Below are positions 15,001 to 21,146 of a DNA stretch of 64,000 bases, piece by piece. This DNA is from Emcibacteraceae bacterium (lineage in GTDB: Bacteria > Pseudomonadota > Alphaproteobacteria > Sphingomonadales > Emcibacteraceae). The translations under genes and the position numbers were made by a program. The stretch lies in the NCBI GenBank assembly GCA_021774795.1, contig JAJFIR010000002.1, forward strand, positions 1 through 64,000, in the 5' to 3' direction. The notes under the pieces are model-generated. The model saw only the letters and a list, made by a program, of their open reading frames with translations, was not told where the DNA came from and did no database searches. The first letter of the stretch is position 1; each line of letters opens with the position of its first letter.

Positions 15001-17494
15001 GAATATATATTATCCGGCGGGTGTTTCTGTGTCTGGATCAGACGGTACGGGTTATTTTGGAACTGGTAGTGCAACAATAACAGTTGAAGTTGCGGATGCT
15101 AATAATAGTTCAATTATTGGCTCAAATACTCAAGGTGTTACTCTTAGTTATAGTTTAAGTTATCAGCCGCCTATAGTTCTTGATCTTGACGGTGATGGTA
15201 TTGAGCTTGTTTCAATCGAAACATCTACGGTTTATTTTGATCACAATTTTGATGGACTGCCGGACCGCACAGGTTGGGTTGGTGCAGATGACGGGATGTT
15301 GGTTCTTGATCGCAATAATGACGGTACTATTAATAATGGTACTGAAATTTCTTTCGTCGATGACGTAGAGGGTGCTAAAACTGATCTTGAAGGGCTTAAA
15401 GCATATGATAGTAACGATGATAATATACTGGATGCAAATGATAGCGAATTTGATGATTTCCAGATATGGCAAGATATAAATCAAAATGGTATTAGTGAAG
15501 AAACTGAACTTTCTACACTTTCGCAAAGAGGGATTGCTTCTATTAATCTTGATCCAATACCAACTGGTAATGACCCTTACACCGGCGATAATGTTATCGT
15601 CAATACATCAAGTTTTCAAAGAACTGATGGAACTTCAGGTGAAATAGGCGATGTTTTCCTGGAATTTGATAGATTTGTTGATGAAGGAAACTCACAAGAT
15701 GATTTTGTAACTGCTTCGATTAACCAATCTGTAAATATTAATATTTTAGCCAATGATACAATTTCAGACCCGGCAAATGTTTTTATAAGCAACTATGATG
15801 AAGCAGTGCACGGAACGGTATCGATTAACGGTGATGGAACATTTACATATAGTTCGCAAGCCGACTTTAGTGGTATTGATTTTTTCAGTTATACTATTAA
15901 TGACAGTATTAATGGATTTTCTTATGCAAATGTATTTATCACAGTGGGTGGATTGGATACTTTTAATGGAACCATCAATGGTGATCTAGTCGATTTTTCT
16001 GGGCATACTACAGCATATTCATTATATGGAGAATTAGGGTCCGATACACTTAAAGGTGGTGAAGCAAACGATGTAATTTATGGTGGTGATGGCGTTGATA
16101 GTCTTTTCGGCAATGCCGGTGATGATATTATCTTTGGTGAGTTAGGAGACGATTATCTAAATGGCGGGCTTGGCGCGGACATCATTGATGGTGGTGTTGG
16201 GACAGATAGTGTTTCTTATTCTGATTCAGAATTTGGTGTAAATATCAATCTTGCTACCGGGGTAAATACTGGAGGTTCGGCTCAAGGAGACACGCTTACG
16301 AGTATTGAACAAATTTATGGATCGGATGAAAATGATACTATTGTCGGGTCAAATTCTGATGAAACACTTTATGGTTCAAAAGGTAATGATATTATAGATG
16401 GTGGGGATGGTGCAGATGTTATTGATGGTGGTTTTGGCGATGATACTCTAGCCGGTGACGGTGGAAATGATGTTATTGATGGTGGTTTTGGTGATGATAC
16501 TCTAACCGGTGGCGACGGAAATGATATTTTGTCTGGAAGTTACGGAGATGATATTATTATGGGCGGCATCAACAATGACACTATTCTTGGTGGTGTTGGT
16601 GACGACACTCTCAATGGTGATGATGGTGACGATGTCATTTATGGCGATGATGGTGACGATATCATTGACGGCGGAAATGGAATTGATATTGCAATGTTCA
16701 GTGGCAATATGGCTGATTATACATTTACTGCGTCAGCGACACAGGCATTCATTGTTGATGGTGCTGAAGGTACGGATACAGTTTCCCATATAGAAACTCT
16801 CCGCTTTGATGATCAGGATTATATAGTAAGTGCATCTCAAACACCGGTTGTTTTTGATCTGGACGGCGACGGAGTTGAGCTTGTCTCGAGCCATACTTCT
16901 TCTGTAATGTTTGATCAAGACGGTGATGGTGATCTTGATAGAACAGGATGGGTTTCTGCGGATGATGGGTTGCTAGTTCTTGACCGAAATAAAGATGGTA
17001 TCATTAACAATGGATCAGAAATATCATTTGTGAATGACCTGGTTGGTGCAACTACCGATATGGAAGGACTTGTTGCTTTTGATACTAATGGCGATAACGT
17101 TCTTAATGCTCAGGACACCCAATTTGGTGAATTCCAAGTCTGGCAGGATAAAAACCAGAACGGAATTAGTGAGCAAGACGAGTTAACATCACTAAAGGAA
17201 AGCGGAATAGCTTCAATTAATCTTGAACTTACGTCGACCGGTGAAGATATTTTTTCAACAGGTGACAATGCTATTGTGAATTTTGCTTCTTACCAACGTG
17301 AGGATGGATCATTAGGTGAAATTGGAGATACTGTATTCCGTTACGAGGATGGTGCCGGTGTTAATGATCCATCAGTTAATATTTTGGTGCAAGCCATAAG
17401 TAGTGTACAGCCTATTTCTTCTACAGAGATTGATATCAATAAGTGGGAGAATTCCGAATATTCTAATATTAGCCTGCTAGCGTATTCGAATTAA
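2..17494 (+). CDS. Giant RTX / cadherin / Ig-like repeat protein, 5' end missing
   Basis: The frame is open from base 2, where RTX motifs already occur, so the true start lies upstream and the Met at 35 is internal. Residues below count from that Met. RTX nonapeptide blocks (GGxGxDxL) lie near 222-290, 327-370, 580-805, 1959-2222, 2466-2678, 3385-3615 and 5307-5555; this family binds calcium after export. Between them are cadherin-like domains (about 919-1569), nine SYQWKR Ig-like units (2269, 2726-3281, 4443-4619), VEDGS cadherin-like units (2359, 3281, 3835-4442), three bacterial Ig-like units (TFTFxEAPxGFT, 4622-4922) and four EF-hand-like modules with DLDGDG and DRNxxGxIxNxxEISF (about 1695, 3662, 5045, 5604). 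There is no autotransporter barrel at the C-terminus, which ends after the fourth EF-hand-like module, so type I secretion is inferred. It is probably a very large adhesin or matrix protein. No type I exporter genes are visible in the window. Confidence 0.95.
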   Translation, partial: VVSGNSGNDDLMGNSGNDILSGGEGDDYIVGGDGDDTFKYSRGDGNDIIFDAYNSALWEVVSQHLINDANSTYENNYLRISIDQNTTNLIKDNDLSGDLSLGDEVLFDGQNMADGLRLRYDSDAAGTSVSRLLDAASIVGNDGIDAIEFNLGIEISDIQLQWADNGQDLILGINRPGEEVEDFGSFTDSITLKEWSLSKSIEKFVFFNTGIFSASDITKWGGGTDFDDNVVGSERKDWITGNAGDDVISGNSGDDILQGNTGHDEISGGSGDDVIYGGSGNDILDGGVGKDVLIGGHGIDLASFKSSTVGITANLNSSFVGSGSSEGDSYFEIEGFLGSDFNDTLNGDENDNVLEGGLGNDILKGGQGDDTYVFNKGDGNDTIEELNDIRTFVYDVDGNLNEDRFVRNAIREEIFVEEINEKMSDRDDGIYIWSYIKNTVTIIDTQDNDKIIYDALPPSFTEVDPSNLPALGWIDGYTKGLGLSVYIDSVGTGSNGNDTIELSINENGDIISLSDLSFAMSGTNSVDLTINIHDRDAGRTVNDSILIKNFTDTDQKIETLTFSDGFTVNLASILINTDGSPIDADEDFIVGTNIANILNGNDGNDVLSGFDGDDTLNGGLGDDTLIGGLGADTIDGGAGVDTVRYKSSSVGVTIVLSGGAGISGEAQGDTLSNIENVHGSTKDDVITGDISDNRLLGYDGNDTLTGMAGADVLIGHGGNDTLDGGDGEDNLFGNAGIDILIGGADKDTLYGGGDNDDLRGDAGNDSLYGEAGADKLVGGAGNDTLYGGTTDDDQGFDDLQGGLGADTYLFDASDGKNIITDTDGLNEINFGLDVTSDQVVFIKQADDLIIKVIGGTTEIEVKNYFLDQATDPLAAQIYRVITLGDNKGLYFKYVKDTLVASVTGSEVQFDQTFWHDGVLAAPVIENESIITDEDVAFAGTIAVTDHDENIASYALVTDGLNGAVTVDVVTGAYTYTPNTDYQGSDNFEVSVTDDDGLTSTKQILVNVVSKNDAPIDILYNGNIVTDGVAVASINENDVGIDLGTLTIIDPDTDLAHVNNILSVDDTNNFEIVNGLLKLKDGIFFDYEATTFVEVTVTATDGPLSTSVKLKFDIADVADDPFDANTYNVFLLEETTGGEVVSTIEALTTTEALAYSNLSYTISAGNVSGHFYITTTGAPAGSYNILANAGVDHETIPSYALSIDVKEGATLLFTNTVNIGVTDVNEAPTNVQVKDPLNMVISSININEDISQVTAIATVSADDNDNPGSSNSNLKYSINDATGTFGINATSGEIFLIGTIDYEDPANLSYNVTVTATDRFGEGIASSATLLTINIVDVNDNNPVFDVSLYAKEISEATVVGTLIETISATDAESATHEIQYRFEFEGTPDAIYSFSSDNLLKMDRVNAQILVNNTLDRETATGGYASKAYSILAVDENGLGNAQSSTFTLNLLDDDEFAPSFDASDLFGTISENNFLLQGVKVGDLNISTSDADETAGATKIYFQNSGTSLSSDGLFEIRGKEIFSLAELNYEVPVSAPSYNAATHEFTYTIYAQSDIGAITTLDTLTIALLDQDEAPVVSFSNQARADLFGGWTAAAVADVTVIDPDVNDVTVGDISVWKGAQRIWQTGDPLYVAGATAYVLDGKLYVRADVGYTATGWMAAPLDHQIITGFVNLRVEVKDAGNASIIGTQDITVNIEDYVSNGQPIVLDLDGDGIELVDSDSSTVEFDMDGDGVAQRTGWVAADDGFLALDRNSNGKIDNISEISFIDDLVGAETDLQGLRAFDTNNNGLFDLGDDQYNEFIVWQDSNQNGISEENEMMSLEQAGIVSLTLTRTPSNDDVILGQNNISATAEYLNQDRTIGVVGDVSLAYSDGQHSNNAQDDFRSATLNTQINIDVLTNDTVSTLPNVNIASIGNALHGTVVINNNTIDYTPDAGYSGIDFFQYAINDTVDGHSTASVYITVDGLNEFVGSGGNDFVNFSGHAQAYTLFGSLGIDTLKGGDLGDIIHGDDGIDSLHGNGGADTINGGLGDDYIRGGAGGDTIDGGLGSDTLSYSDSAAGVNIDLTTGSYAGGDAAGDIVSNIEKIFGSENVDTLTGSASADYLGGNAGNDTLSGNAGDDVLIGGSGDDLVEGGLGADQLFGGLGIDTITYASSDAAVRVDLLEGIGLGGHAEGDIIDTTFENLTGSGFNDILEANRENNVINGGDGNDYIRGDLGDDIIDGGAGDYDVARFSGNRANYTITDIGSGQTQVVGDDGTDIVTNVETLYFDDRYYIVGSANSAPTGSLSINGQPREDKTLIVSNTLVDPDGLGAISYQWKRDGVDIGGATSTTYTLVTADVGTAITVEGRYTDGGGTLESFVSAATATVFSNTAPVVGSIDLGTILEDGSIVISEATLLASSTDAEGDALSVTSVGLAVPVNGSITDNGNGTWTFTPTADLFGAGMVIDFMVSDGTATTAGTATIDVQGVNDVVITGTSSADILNGTVENDIINALGGGDTINGGAGDDQLDGKGGADVIHGDAGDDFIGGDGGNDDLYGDAGNDTIQGNNGADDIWGGDGNDNITGNAGVDTIYGGIGNDIIDGGADADTIYGEAGDDWIIGGTGQDILDGGTGNDTVDFSYVTTSAFTHNLVTQTSSSGGFSETYSNFENIAAGGGNDTITGTASDNILIGNGGNDTIDGGAGNDIAVFSGNMSAYTFTASSTVPFNISGTDGSDTISNIEVLRFDDQDYNIVNNTAPTGTVTITGIATEDQVLTASNTLADADGLGTISYQWKRAGVNIGGATAATYTLVQADVGAAITVAASYTDGGGTAESVTSSATAAVANVNDAPTGIVTITGIATEDQILTASNTLADEDGLGAISYQWKRGGVNIAGATAATYTLVQADVGAAITVAASYTDGQGTAESVISSATATVANVNDAPTGTVTITGTAQENEILTAANTLADEDGLGVISYQWKRAGVDIGGATASTYTLVAADVANAITVAASYTDGQGTAESEVSTATTAVIAAGSNTVPTGTVTITGIATEDQILTASNTLADADGLGVISYQWKRGGVNIAGATAATYTLVQADVGAAITVAASYTDGGGTAESVTSSATAAVANINDVPAGTVTIAGIATEDQILTASNSLADADGLGTISYQWKRAGVNITGATAATYTLVQADVGAAITVAASYTDGQGTVESVTSSATLAVLNVNDAPTGTVTITGTAQENEILTAVNTLADEDGLGAISYQWKRAGVDIGGATASTYTLVAADVANAITVAASYTDGQGTAENEVSTATAAVIAVGGNAAPVVGSVDLGTILEDGSIVISEAKLLASSTDADGDTLSVTSVGLAVPANGSITDNGNGTWTFTPTADLFGAGMVIDFMVSDGTTTTAGTATIDVQGVNDVVITGTSSADILNGTVENDIINALGGGDTIYGGDGDDIIDGGAGVDMIYGDAGDDIISGNTGYDILDGGLGNDTIDFTYSSSDWTIDLVAATADIGSTLESIINFENVNAGEGYDTITGDALDNILKGNGGGDTINGGAGDDFISGGWGYDILDGGTGNDTVDFSYVTTTDYTLNLVTQTGVSASSSETFSNFENVYSGGGNDTITGNASANILTGNGGNDTIDGGDGIDVAVFNGNMADYTFTASTANPFTVTGADGTDTVSHIETLRFDDQDYIVSASQTPVVLDLDGDGVELISRYTSSVLFDQDSDGDLDRTGWVSADDGMLVLDRNSDGTINNGSEISFINDLVGATTDMEGLVAYDTNTDGVLDALDTQFGDFRVWQDINQNGISEIGELSTLAGLGIASINLSLNSTGVDVGSASDNVITNFANFTWNDASTGQIGDAVFWYEEYIASGNNLPYAGSVDLGAVAEDASKTFDANMLLANSSDIDLDTLTVVVVRLVKPSDGMVIDNGDGTWTFEPAKDFNSDNIELHYTVSDGTGTALGTAFIDVTAVNDNPVAGASIDLGSAVEDGSLVISEASLLVNSSDIDGDSLTVTTVSLAIPSNGTITDNGDGTWTFNPAPDFYGDNVGINYTVSDGTTTVAGDAYFDVTSVNDAPNVGAQYDLGSVQEDGTFVIYSETLLTNSSDIEGDALNITDVSLATPSNGNIINNGDGVWIFDPAADFNANDILLNFTVSDGTDTTNGAAIIDVTAINDAPVAGPVDLGSVLEDGSILISAATLLANSTDIEGDALSITAVSLANSANGILTDNLDGTWTFAPAADYNGFVNFNFDVFDGTDTTSGTASISITAVNDAPTAIDNKVIAYENTAFTFNSSDFGYNDIDGDALDHVTITVLPLQGVLALNGVAVTLNQQVLLVDIADLVFTPDLNEIGNNYTTFKFTASDGTAQSTEQIITIDVLNNAPVVGAPVDLGSFLEDGSLIISEATLLANSSDADGDTLSVTAVSLAVPSNGIITNNGNSTWTFNPTADFNGNDIIINFTVSDGIDTTDSTAIVDITSVNEVPTGDVAISGIATQGSTLTASNTLADADGLGTISYQWKRNGVSIFGATNSTHALVQADVGTTITVTANYTDGANTNESVTSLATAAVANVNDAPTGSVSISGTGEIGTVLSASNTLADIDGLGTISYQWKRGGIDISGATNSSYTTVQADLNAAITALAVYTDGEGTIETVQSSSIIAVDTIAPSVIVTMDDTDLNVGDTSLVTFTFTEAPVGFTAADIVAENGSISALVETAGNPLEYTAIFTPSAGITDTSNVITVGTGYTDAAGNIGVGDTGPNYNIDTQAPTVTITMNDTSLSIGDTSTVTFTFNEAPIGFTTLDISAQSGIITGLAVSGNPLVYTALFTPTVGIADTSNVITVGTGYTDAAGNTGISGSSTSYSVDTVAPTVTATMNDYALTIGQTATVTFNFSEAVSGFTAADITAQNGAISGLSGSGSLYTATFTPVGGITDTSNVITVGTGYTDVIGNAGSGDSTPNYTIHTDQAPVISFSIIDTSLSFSTVQSTDVRHVANLNITDVDDVGYGNITVKVNGSTLYSYVSGTALYARANIYYPAGVSVSGSDGTGYFGTGSATITVEVADANNSSIIGSNTQGVTLSYSLSYQPPIVLDLDGDGIELVSIETSTVYFDHNFDGLPDRTGWVGADDGMLVLDRNNDGTINNGTEISFVDDVEGAKTDLEGLKAYDSNDDNILDANDSEFDDFQIWQDINQNGISEETELSTLSQRGIASINLDPIPTGNDPYTGDNVIVNTSSFQRTDGTSGEIGDVFLEFDRFVDEGNSQDDFVTASINQSVNINILANDTISDPANVFISNYDEAVHGTVSINGDGTFTYSSQADFSGIDFFSYTINDSINGFSYANVFITVGGLDTFNGTINGDLVDFSGHTTAYSLYGELGSDTLKGGEANDVIYGGDGVDSLFGNAGDDIIFGELGDDYLNGGLGADIIDGGVGTDSVSYSDSEFGVNINLATGVNTGGSAQGDTLTSIEQIYGSDENDTIVGSNSDETLYGSKGNDIIDGGDGADVIDGGFGDDTLAGDGGNDVIDGGFGDDTLTGGDGNDILSGSYGDDIIMGGINNDTILGGVGDDTLNGDDGDDVIYGDDGDDIIDGGNGIDIAMFSGNMADYTFTASATQAFIVDGAEGTDTVSHIETLRFDDQDYIVSASQTPVVFDLDGDGVELVSSHTSSVMFDQDGDGDLDRTGWVSADDGLLVLDRNKDGIINNGSEISFVNDLVGATTDMEGLVAFDTNGDNVLNAQDTQFGEFQVWQDKNQNGISEQDELTSLKESGIASINLELTSTGEDIFSTGDNAIVNFASYQREDGSLGEIGDTVFRYEDGAGVNDPSVNILVQAISSVQPISSTEIDINKWENSEYSNISLLAYSN
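7138..7498 (+). repeat. Near-identical internal direct repeat, copy 1
   Basis: About 360 bases covering a VEDGS cadherin-like unit and the start of the next RTX block recur at 9901-10261 with only scattered differences. The offset is 2,763 bases, exactly 921 codons. The copies match far more closely than other VEDGS units of this gene, so this is a recent duplication or gene-conversion product. Confidence 0.85.
8210..9877 (+). repeat. Tandem Ig-like array: two 834-base super-units of three domains
   Basis: Six in-frame SYQWKR domain units start at 8210, 8486, 8762, 9044, 9320 and 9596, with lengths 276, 276, 282, 276, 276 and 282. The pattern of three repeats exactly: 8210-9043 and 9044-9877 are both 834 bases. 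The third unit of each triplet carries the distinctive TAQENEILTA and VAADVANAITV variants, absent from the other units. This shows that a three-domain block was duplicated as one segment after the domains had diverged. Confidence 0.9.
9901..10261 (+). repeat. Near-identical internal direct repeat, copy 2
   Basis: This is the second copy of the 7138-7498 segment. Identity is lost soon after the shared run reading ALGGGDTI, where the two RTX blocks become different in length and sequence. Upstream of 9901 the match is only moderate. Confidence 0.85.
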
Positions 17495-17626
17495 GTAGGA
17501 ATAAACTTATACCATTTATGGGATGATCTGATTCACATGCTACAATGGGAATTTGTTTATACTGACTTTGCATAGTGTGTGAATACCTTAGAAGATTTGT
17601 CAATAACTTTGAGATAATTAAACGGA

Positions 17627-19769
17627 TCAACTTTTACTATACCCAATTAATTTGTACGCACTTAGCACACCGCCAAATCTTTGACCGTAAGTTTTCCCTG
17701 ATGGAAGGTTCCCCGCTTTAGTTATAATGGATTTAGAGAGCCGACCTTCCCTCTTTAATAGTTTTTTCAACCTCGATAACATCTCCTTATCTGACATGTA
17801 ATGTCCCCTAAATCCCGCCAACTTATATGCCTTTGACAAACTACCAAATACCTTGCTGTAGTATTCTCGGCTTGGGATTGAAGGTTCCTCGTCGATTAAA
17901 TTATTGGTTATTTTTCCATGCTTTTCCAATACTCTTTTCAAACCGTCTATAAGGATCTTTTTTGGTATTCGTTTTTTATATACTACTTTCTTATATACAT
18001 TTTCTATGCTGCCAAATCTGTTCACATACGTACAAGGATGTGCAAGGTTTTTGTCTTCTCTGATTAATTTTTTCGATAACTTTCCTTTTTCTAGCAACAG
18101 ATTTCTAACACCATTCAATAGTTCTTCATCTGTTTTGATAGGCGGTATATAGCCCGCGAACCTAAAAGCATTGGCCATACTGCCCCATTGTTTAACTAAC
18201 ACATAAGTCGCGGGTAAATAGGGGCACTCAGAGACCATTTTATTAGTTATTCTTCCATTTATTTGCAGGAGTGATTTTAGGCCTTCTATCATTTCTGTAG
18301 CACTCATACTTTGCCTTTTATAACCTACTTTATCATACGCGTTTGCTAAACTTCCAAACCGATAGGCGATTGACCCTCTAGAGGGAAGCGTTTTATCCAT
18401 ATCAATGATAGGGGCTGACAATCGACCATGCTTCTTTAATGCTTTTTTTAATAATCCGATCATTTCCTCATCGGTGCATTTTATGGCACTATATCCCGCG
18501 ATTAAATAAGCATTATCGATCCCGTTGAACAACACACTGCAAGCATGATAACCAGGTGTATTCTTATCATCTTTAACGATCGACGTACTTAATCGACCAT
18601 TTACTTTTAATGCTTTTCTTAACCCTTCAATAATTTCACATGTGGAATGTTTCTTTTTGGTATATCCGGCTAATTGGAAAGCTATAGAAAGATGTCCAAA
18701 TCTTTTATGATATGTGCAAGGGCAATATGTGAATTTTGCCTCATCTATTTTTTTTGACGTTATATACCCATATTTTTGGTAAATTTTTTCAAGATCTGAG
18801 ATTAGTTGCTCGTCAGTTTTAAAAACTGTTCTGCTTTCAAATATTTTTCTTGCCACATAGAATAGTCTTGGAGGCACTACGGGCTCGAAACATCTATTGG
18901 TTCTAATCCAGTCTTCTTCTTTATTTTTCCTCAATCCACTTTTAAGTTTTGCTGTCTTTTTATTGTAGATATTATTGCCGATATACTTCTCATTTTGGAG
19001 GATGGACGTTATTGTATCATCTGTCCATACTGTTCCCCTATCTGTTGTTATACCTTCTGAGTTGAGCAGTTTAACGATAGATATAACGGAAAGCTTCTCT
19101 CTTACGTATAAGTTATAAATCCTGAGGACCGTGTCTACTTCATGATGAGGTCCCGATACTAAAATCACCCTATCTGACGCAATGTTTTTATGTTGATTTG
19201 TTTCAAGAATTTGTTTGTGGTTTCCATATTCATCTACCAACATCCTCCTGAGGCCTAATCCAGAGGCCCCTCCTTGACGATACCCCATCTGCATTGTCCC
19301 CTGAAAACTTTTGCAGATAATTCACGACTATATTCTCCAGCCATCGCCCTTTTGAGGTTTTTAATTATTGTAGAAAATGGACTACCATCATTCCCAAAAA
19401 CTTCCTGGCAATAATGGATTTTTATACCTTGCAACTTGCACTGATATTCGTAATAGGCACTTTCGTCTGTATCTTGAAAACGTCTCCATCGACTAATATC
19501 ATAAACGAGAATAACCTTAAACTGAGCATTACCACTGTTAGGAGGCTTGATAGACCAGCTCTACCTTTAACAGTTAGTCCGCTTTTGCCTTTGTCGGAGA
19601 ACATCGCCACGATTTCCATATCGTTATCTTCGGCATAAGATTTGATCGCTTCTATTTGATTTGTAGTGGAATATTTTTGGTGCTCAGTGGACATACGGGT
19701 ATAGCTTGCTACCGGAATTCTTTTTTTATTACTGTTCGTTTTGCTATCAATCATATTAGCCCCCAACAA
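17627..19769 (-). pseudogene. Large serine recombinase, broken by two frameshifts
   Basis: Three minus-strand frames join into one recombinase. Piece 1 (19769 or better 19754 down to about 19540) is the resolvase catalytic N-terminus with the nucleophile context YTRMSTEHQ. Piece 2 (about 19540-19305) continues in another frame with VILVYDISRW, FQDTDE and NLKRAMAGEYSRELS. Piece 3 (19294-17627) begins at GYRQGG, carries the recombinase domain up to about residue 150 and then seven tandem units of about 52 residues, each with a basic helix, a GRLS/GKLS turn and a YxxRFGSLxxAYxxxGY-type end, like homing-endonuclease-associated repeats. The first junction seems to lose several bases and the second one base. 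Family members in related genomes usually carry fewer such units as I remember them. The enzyme cannot be made intact unless frames are restored. Confidence 0.85.
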
Positions 19770-20443
19770 CCATTACGACAAAAAGAATCAATACTACTAC
19801 CTATGCTTATCAAGCATGAAAATAGAAGAATTGCCAATTATGAGCAGGATACTGGTACACAAATACATTAGCTCTACCACTTCTCTGCGAAGAAAATAAA
19901 CGAATGTTAGTGAAATGTGCTGCTAATTGAATTGTTGACAAAGGAGTATACTGCATCTGCGTTGGGTCGAGTTCAGCTATTCGATTGATCATCTTTCGCA
20001 GTATTAATTACCTTGTTTCAGTAATGACAATCTCTGTTCATACGAAGAATTTCCCTGTTATTTAATCTAGGGAATTTTAAGGCAAATAACTGTAGTTGTT
20101 TGGCTTTTGGTGACGGAATTGATCGTGATCCAGATATCTTACTGATTTTCCCTGCATATTCCCTGTTTATCAGGGAATATCGGTGGAGACGGGTTAGGTA
20201 ATGACTACGTACACCACCACTCCCTCGGCAGTTTTATCACCTCTTTTAGATCTCAGCAGGAGAACCGCAGAACTCTGCGATAGTGTTGCTATATAATGGC
20301 TAATGGATTGGTGGAGAGACTGTTAAACTTAAGAAATATCGCGAAAAAATGCGAAAATCTCTACGGGAAATATTGTGTCACCAAAACATTTAACAGTTAT
20401 TATGAGACTTTAAGCTTGAAGTAGGTTGGTGTTGGGGCGTTCG
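19770..20443. other. Intergenic stretch between recombinase remnant and IS element
   Basis: I see no supportable gene in these 674 bases. They contain the TTCCCTG-rich repeat at 20050-20220 and a small perfect hairpin (CGCAG, loop AACT, CTGCG) at 20266-20279 without a T tract. Short ORFs on both strands lack ribosome sites and family resemblance. Confidence 0.6.
20050..20220. repeat. TTCCCTG-rich repeat, copy A
   Basis: The stretch contains TTCCCTGTTAT, then AGGGAATTTT, then TTTTCCCTGCATATTCCCTG followed by CAGGGAA, then GAGACGGGTTAGG and ACACCACCAC. The same blocks occur in the same order at 31308-31502. It lies just upstream of the broken recombinase, and I infer that it is a remnant of an element associated with that recombinase. 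Confidence 0.6.
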
Positions 20444-21123
20444 GGCTCTATCACATTAACTTTTCCAGCTAGTTATGTTATTAGATTCTGATGAAAAAAT
20501 ATCTTATGATCGTCATCGCTTCCATTCTGACATTATCAAACAAGCTATTTGGCTCTATTTTCGATTTACGATGAGTTATCGTGATGTCGAGGAATTGTTA
20601 GCTGAACGTGGTATTGATGTCAGCTACGTGACGGTTCGCAGGTGGGTTCTCAAGTTCGGAGCAGAATATGCCCTGCGTATAAAAAAACGAGTGGCTCTTA
20701 AGCTTCTCAGAAAATTATTACAAAACCAGGGGATCCTACCAACAAAAATAGTGGCTGATAAATTGAAATCCTACGTTTCAGCACTCCGAGAGTCAGAAAT
20801 AAGGCATCTGCATTACACCACAAACAGACTGAACAATAGAGCAGAAAGTTCACATGTTCCGATCAGACGACGGGAACGAAAGATGCAACGATTCAAATCT
20901 CAAAAATCAGCACAAATGTTTCTTTCAATTTATCGCCCAATATAGTGCTCAGCCTGCCCTTGGGGTACAATCTCTTCAACAGTCAACGACATCTCATTAC
21001 AAGAAAAACGCTAAGAACATTACGGTCAATCTCGATGATTGAATGGAATCTTGTCACCAATGTTGCTTGATCCCAGCCTCAATTGAAATTACTTCGTGTT
21101 AAGAAAGCTAATGTGACAGAGCC
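20444..21123 (+). mobile_element. Degenerate IS6-family insertion sequence
   Basis: Imperfect terminal inverted repeats bound the element: GGCTCTATCACATTAACTTT at 20444 and, on the reverse strand from 21123, GGCTCTGTCACATTAGCTTT, which differ at 2 of 20 positions. The element is about 680 bases, shorter than usual for the family because of an internal deletion in its transposase. I could not find a matching target duplication at the flanks. Its right end lies 23 bases from the stop of the outer-membrane protein gene. Confidence 0.75.
20475..21070 (+). pseudogene. IS6/IS26-family transposase, deleted and frameshifted
   Basis: The N-terminus (RHRFHSDIIKQAIWLYFRF, YRDVEELLAERG, VTVRRWVLKFG) and the C-terminal half (ALKLLRKLL, VADKLKSY, NNRAESSHVPIRRRERK, RFKSQKSAQMFLS) match the family. 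Between IKKR and VALKLLRK about 45 residues are missing, including the segment that carries the first catalytic Asp of the DDE triad. After FLSIY the frame breaks at 20945, and the expected ending (YNLFNSQRHLITRKTLR) continues in another frame to a stop at 21070. The second Asp and the Glu are still present. It is inactive. Confidence 0.85.
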
Positions 21124-21146
21124 TTAAAAACAGTTAACTTGTATCA

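Noticed and set aside
19810-19992. Minus-strand 60-codon frame upstream of the recombinase
   Set aside because: No ribosome site, no recognisable motif; treated as chance.
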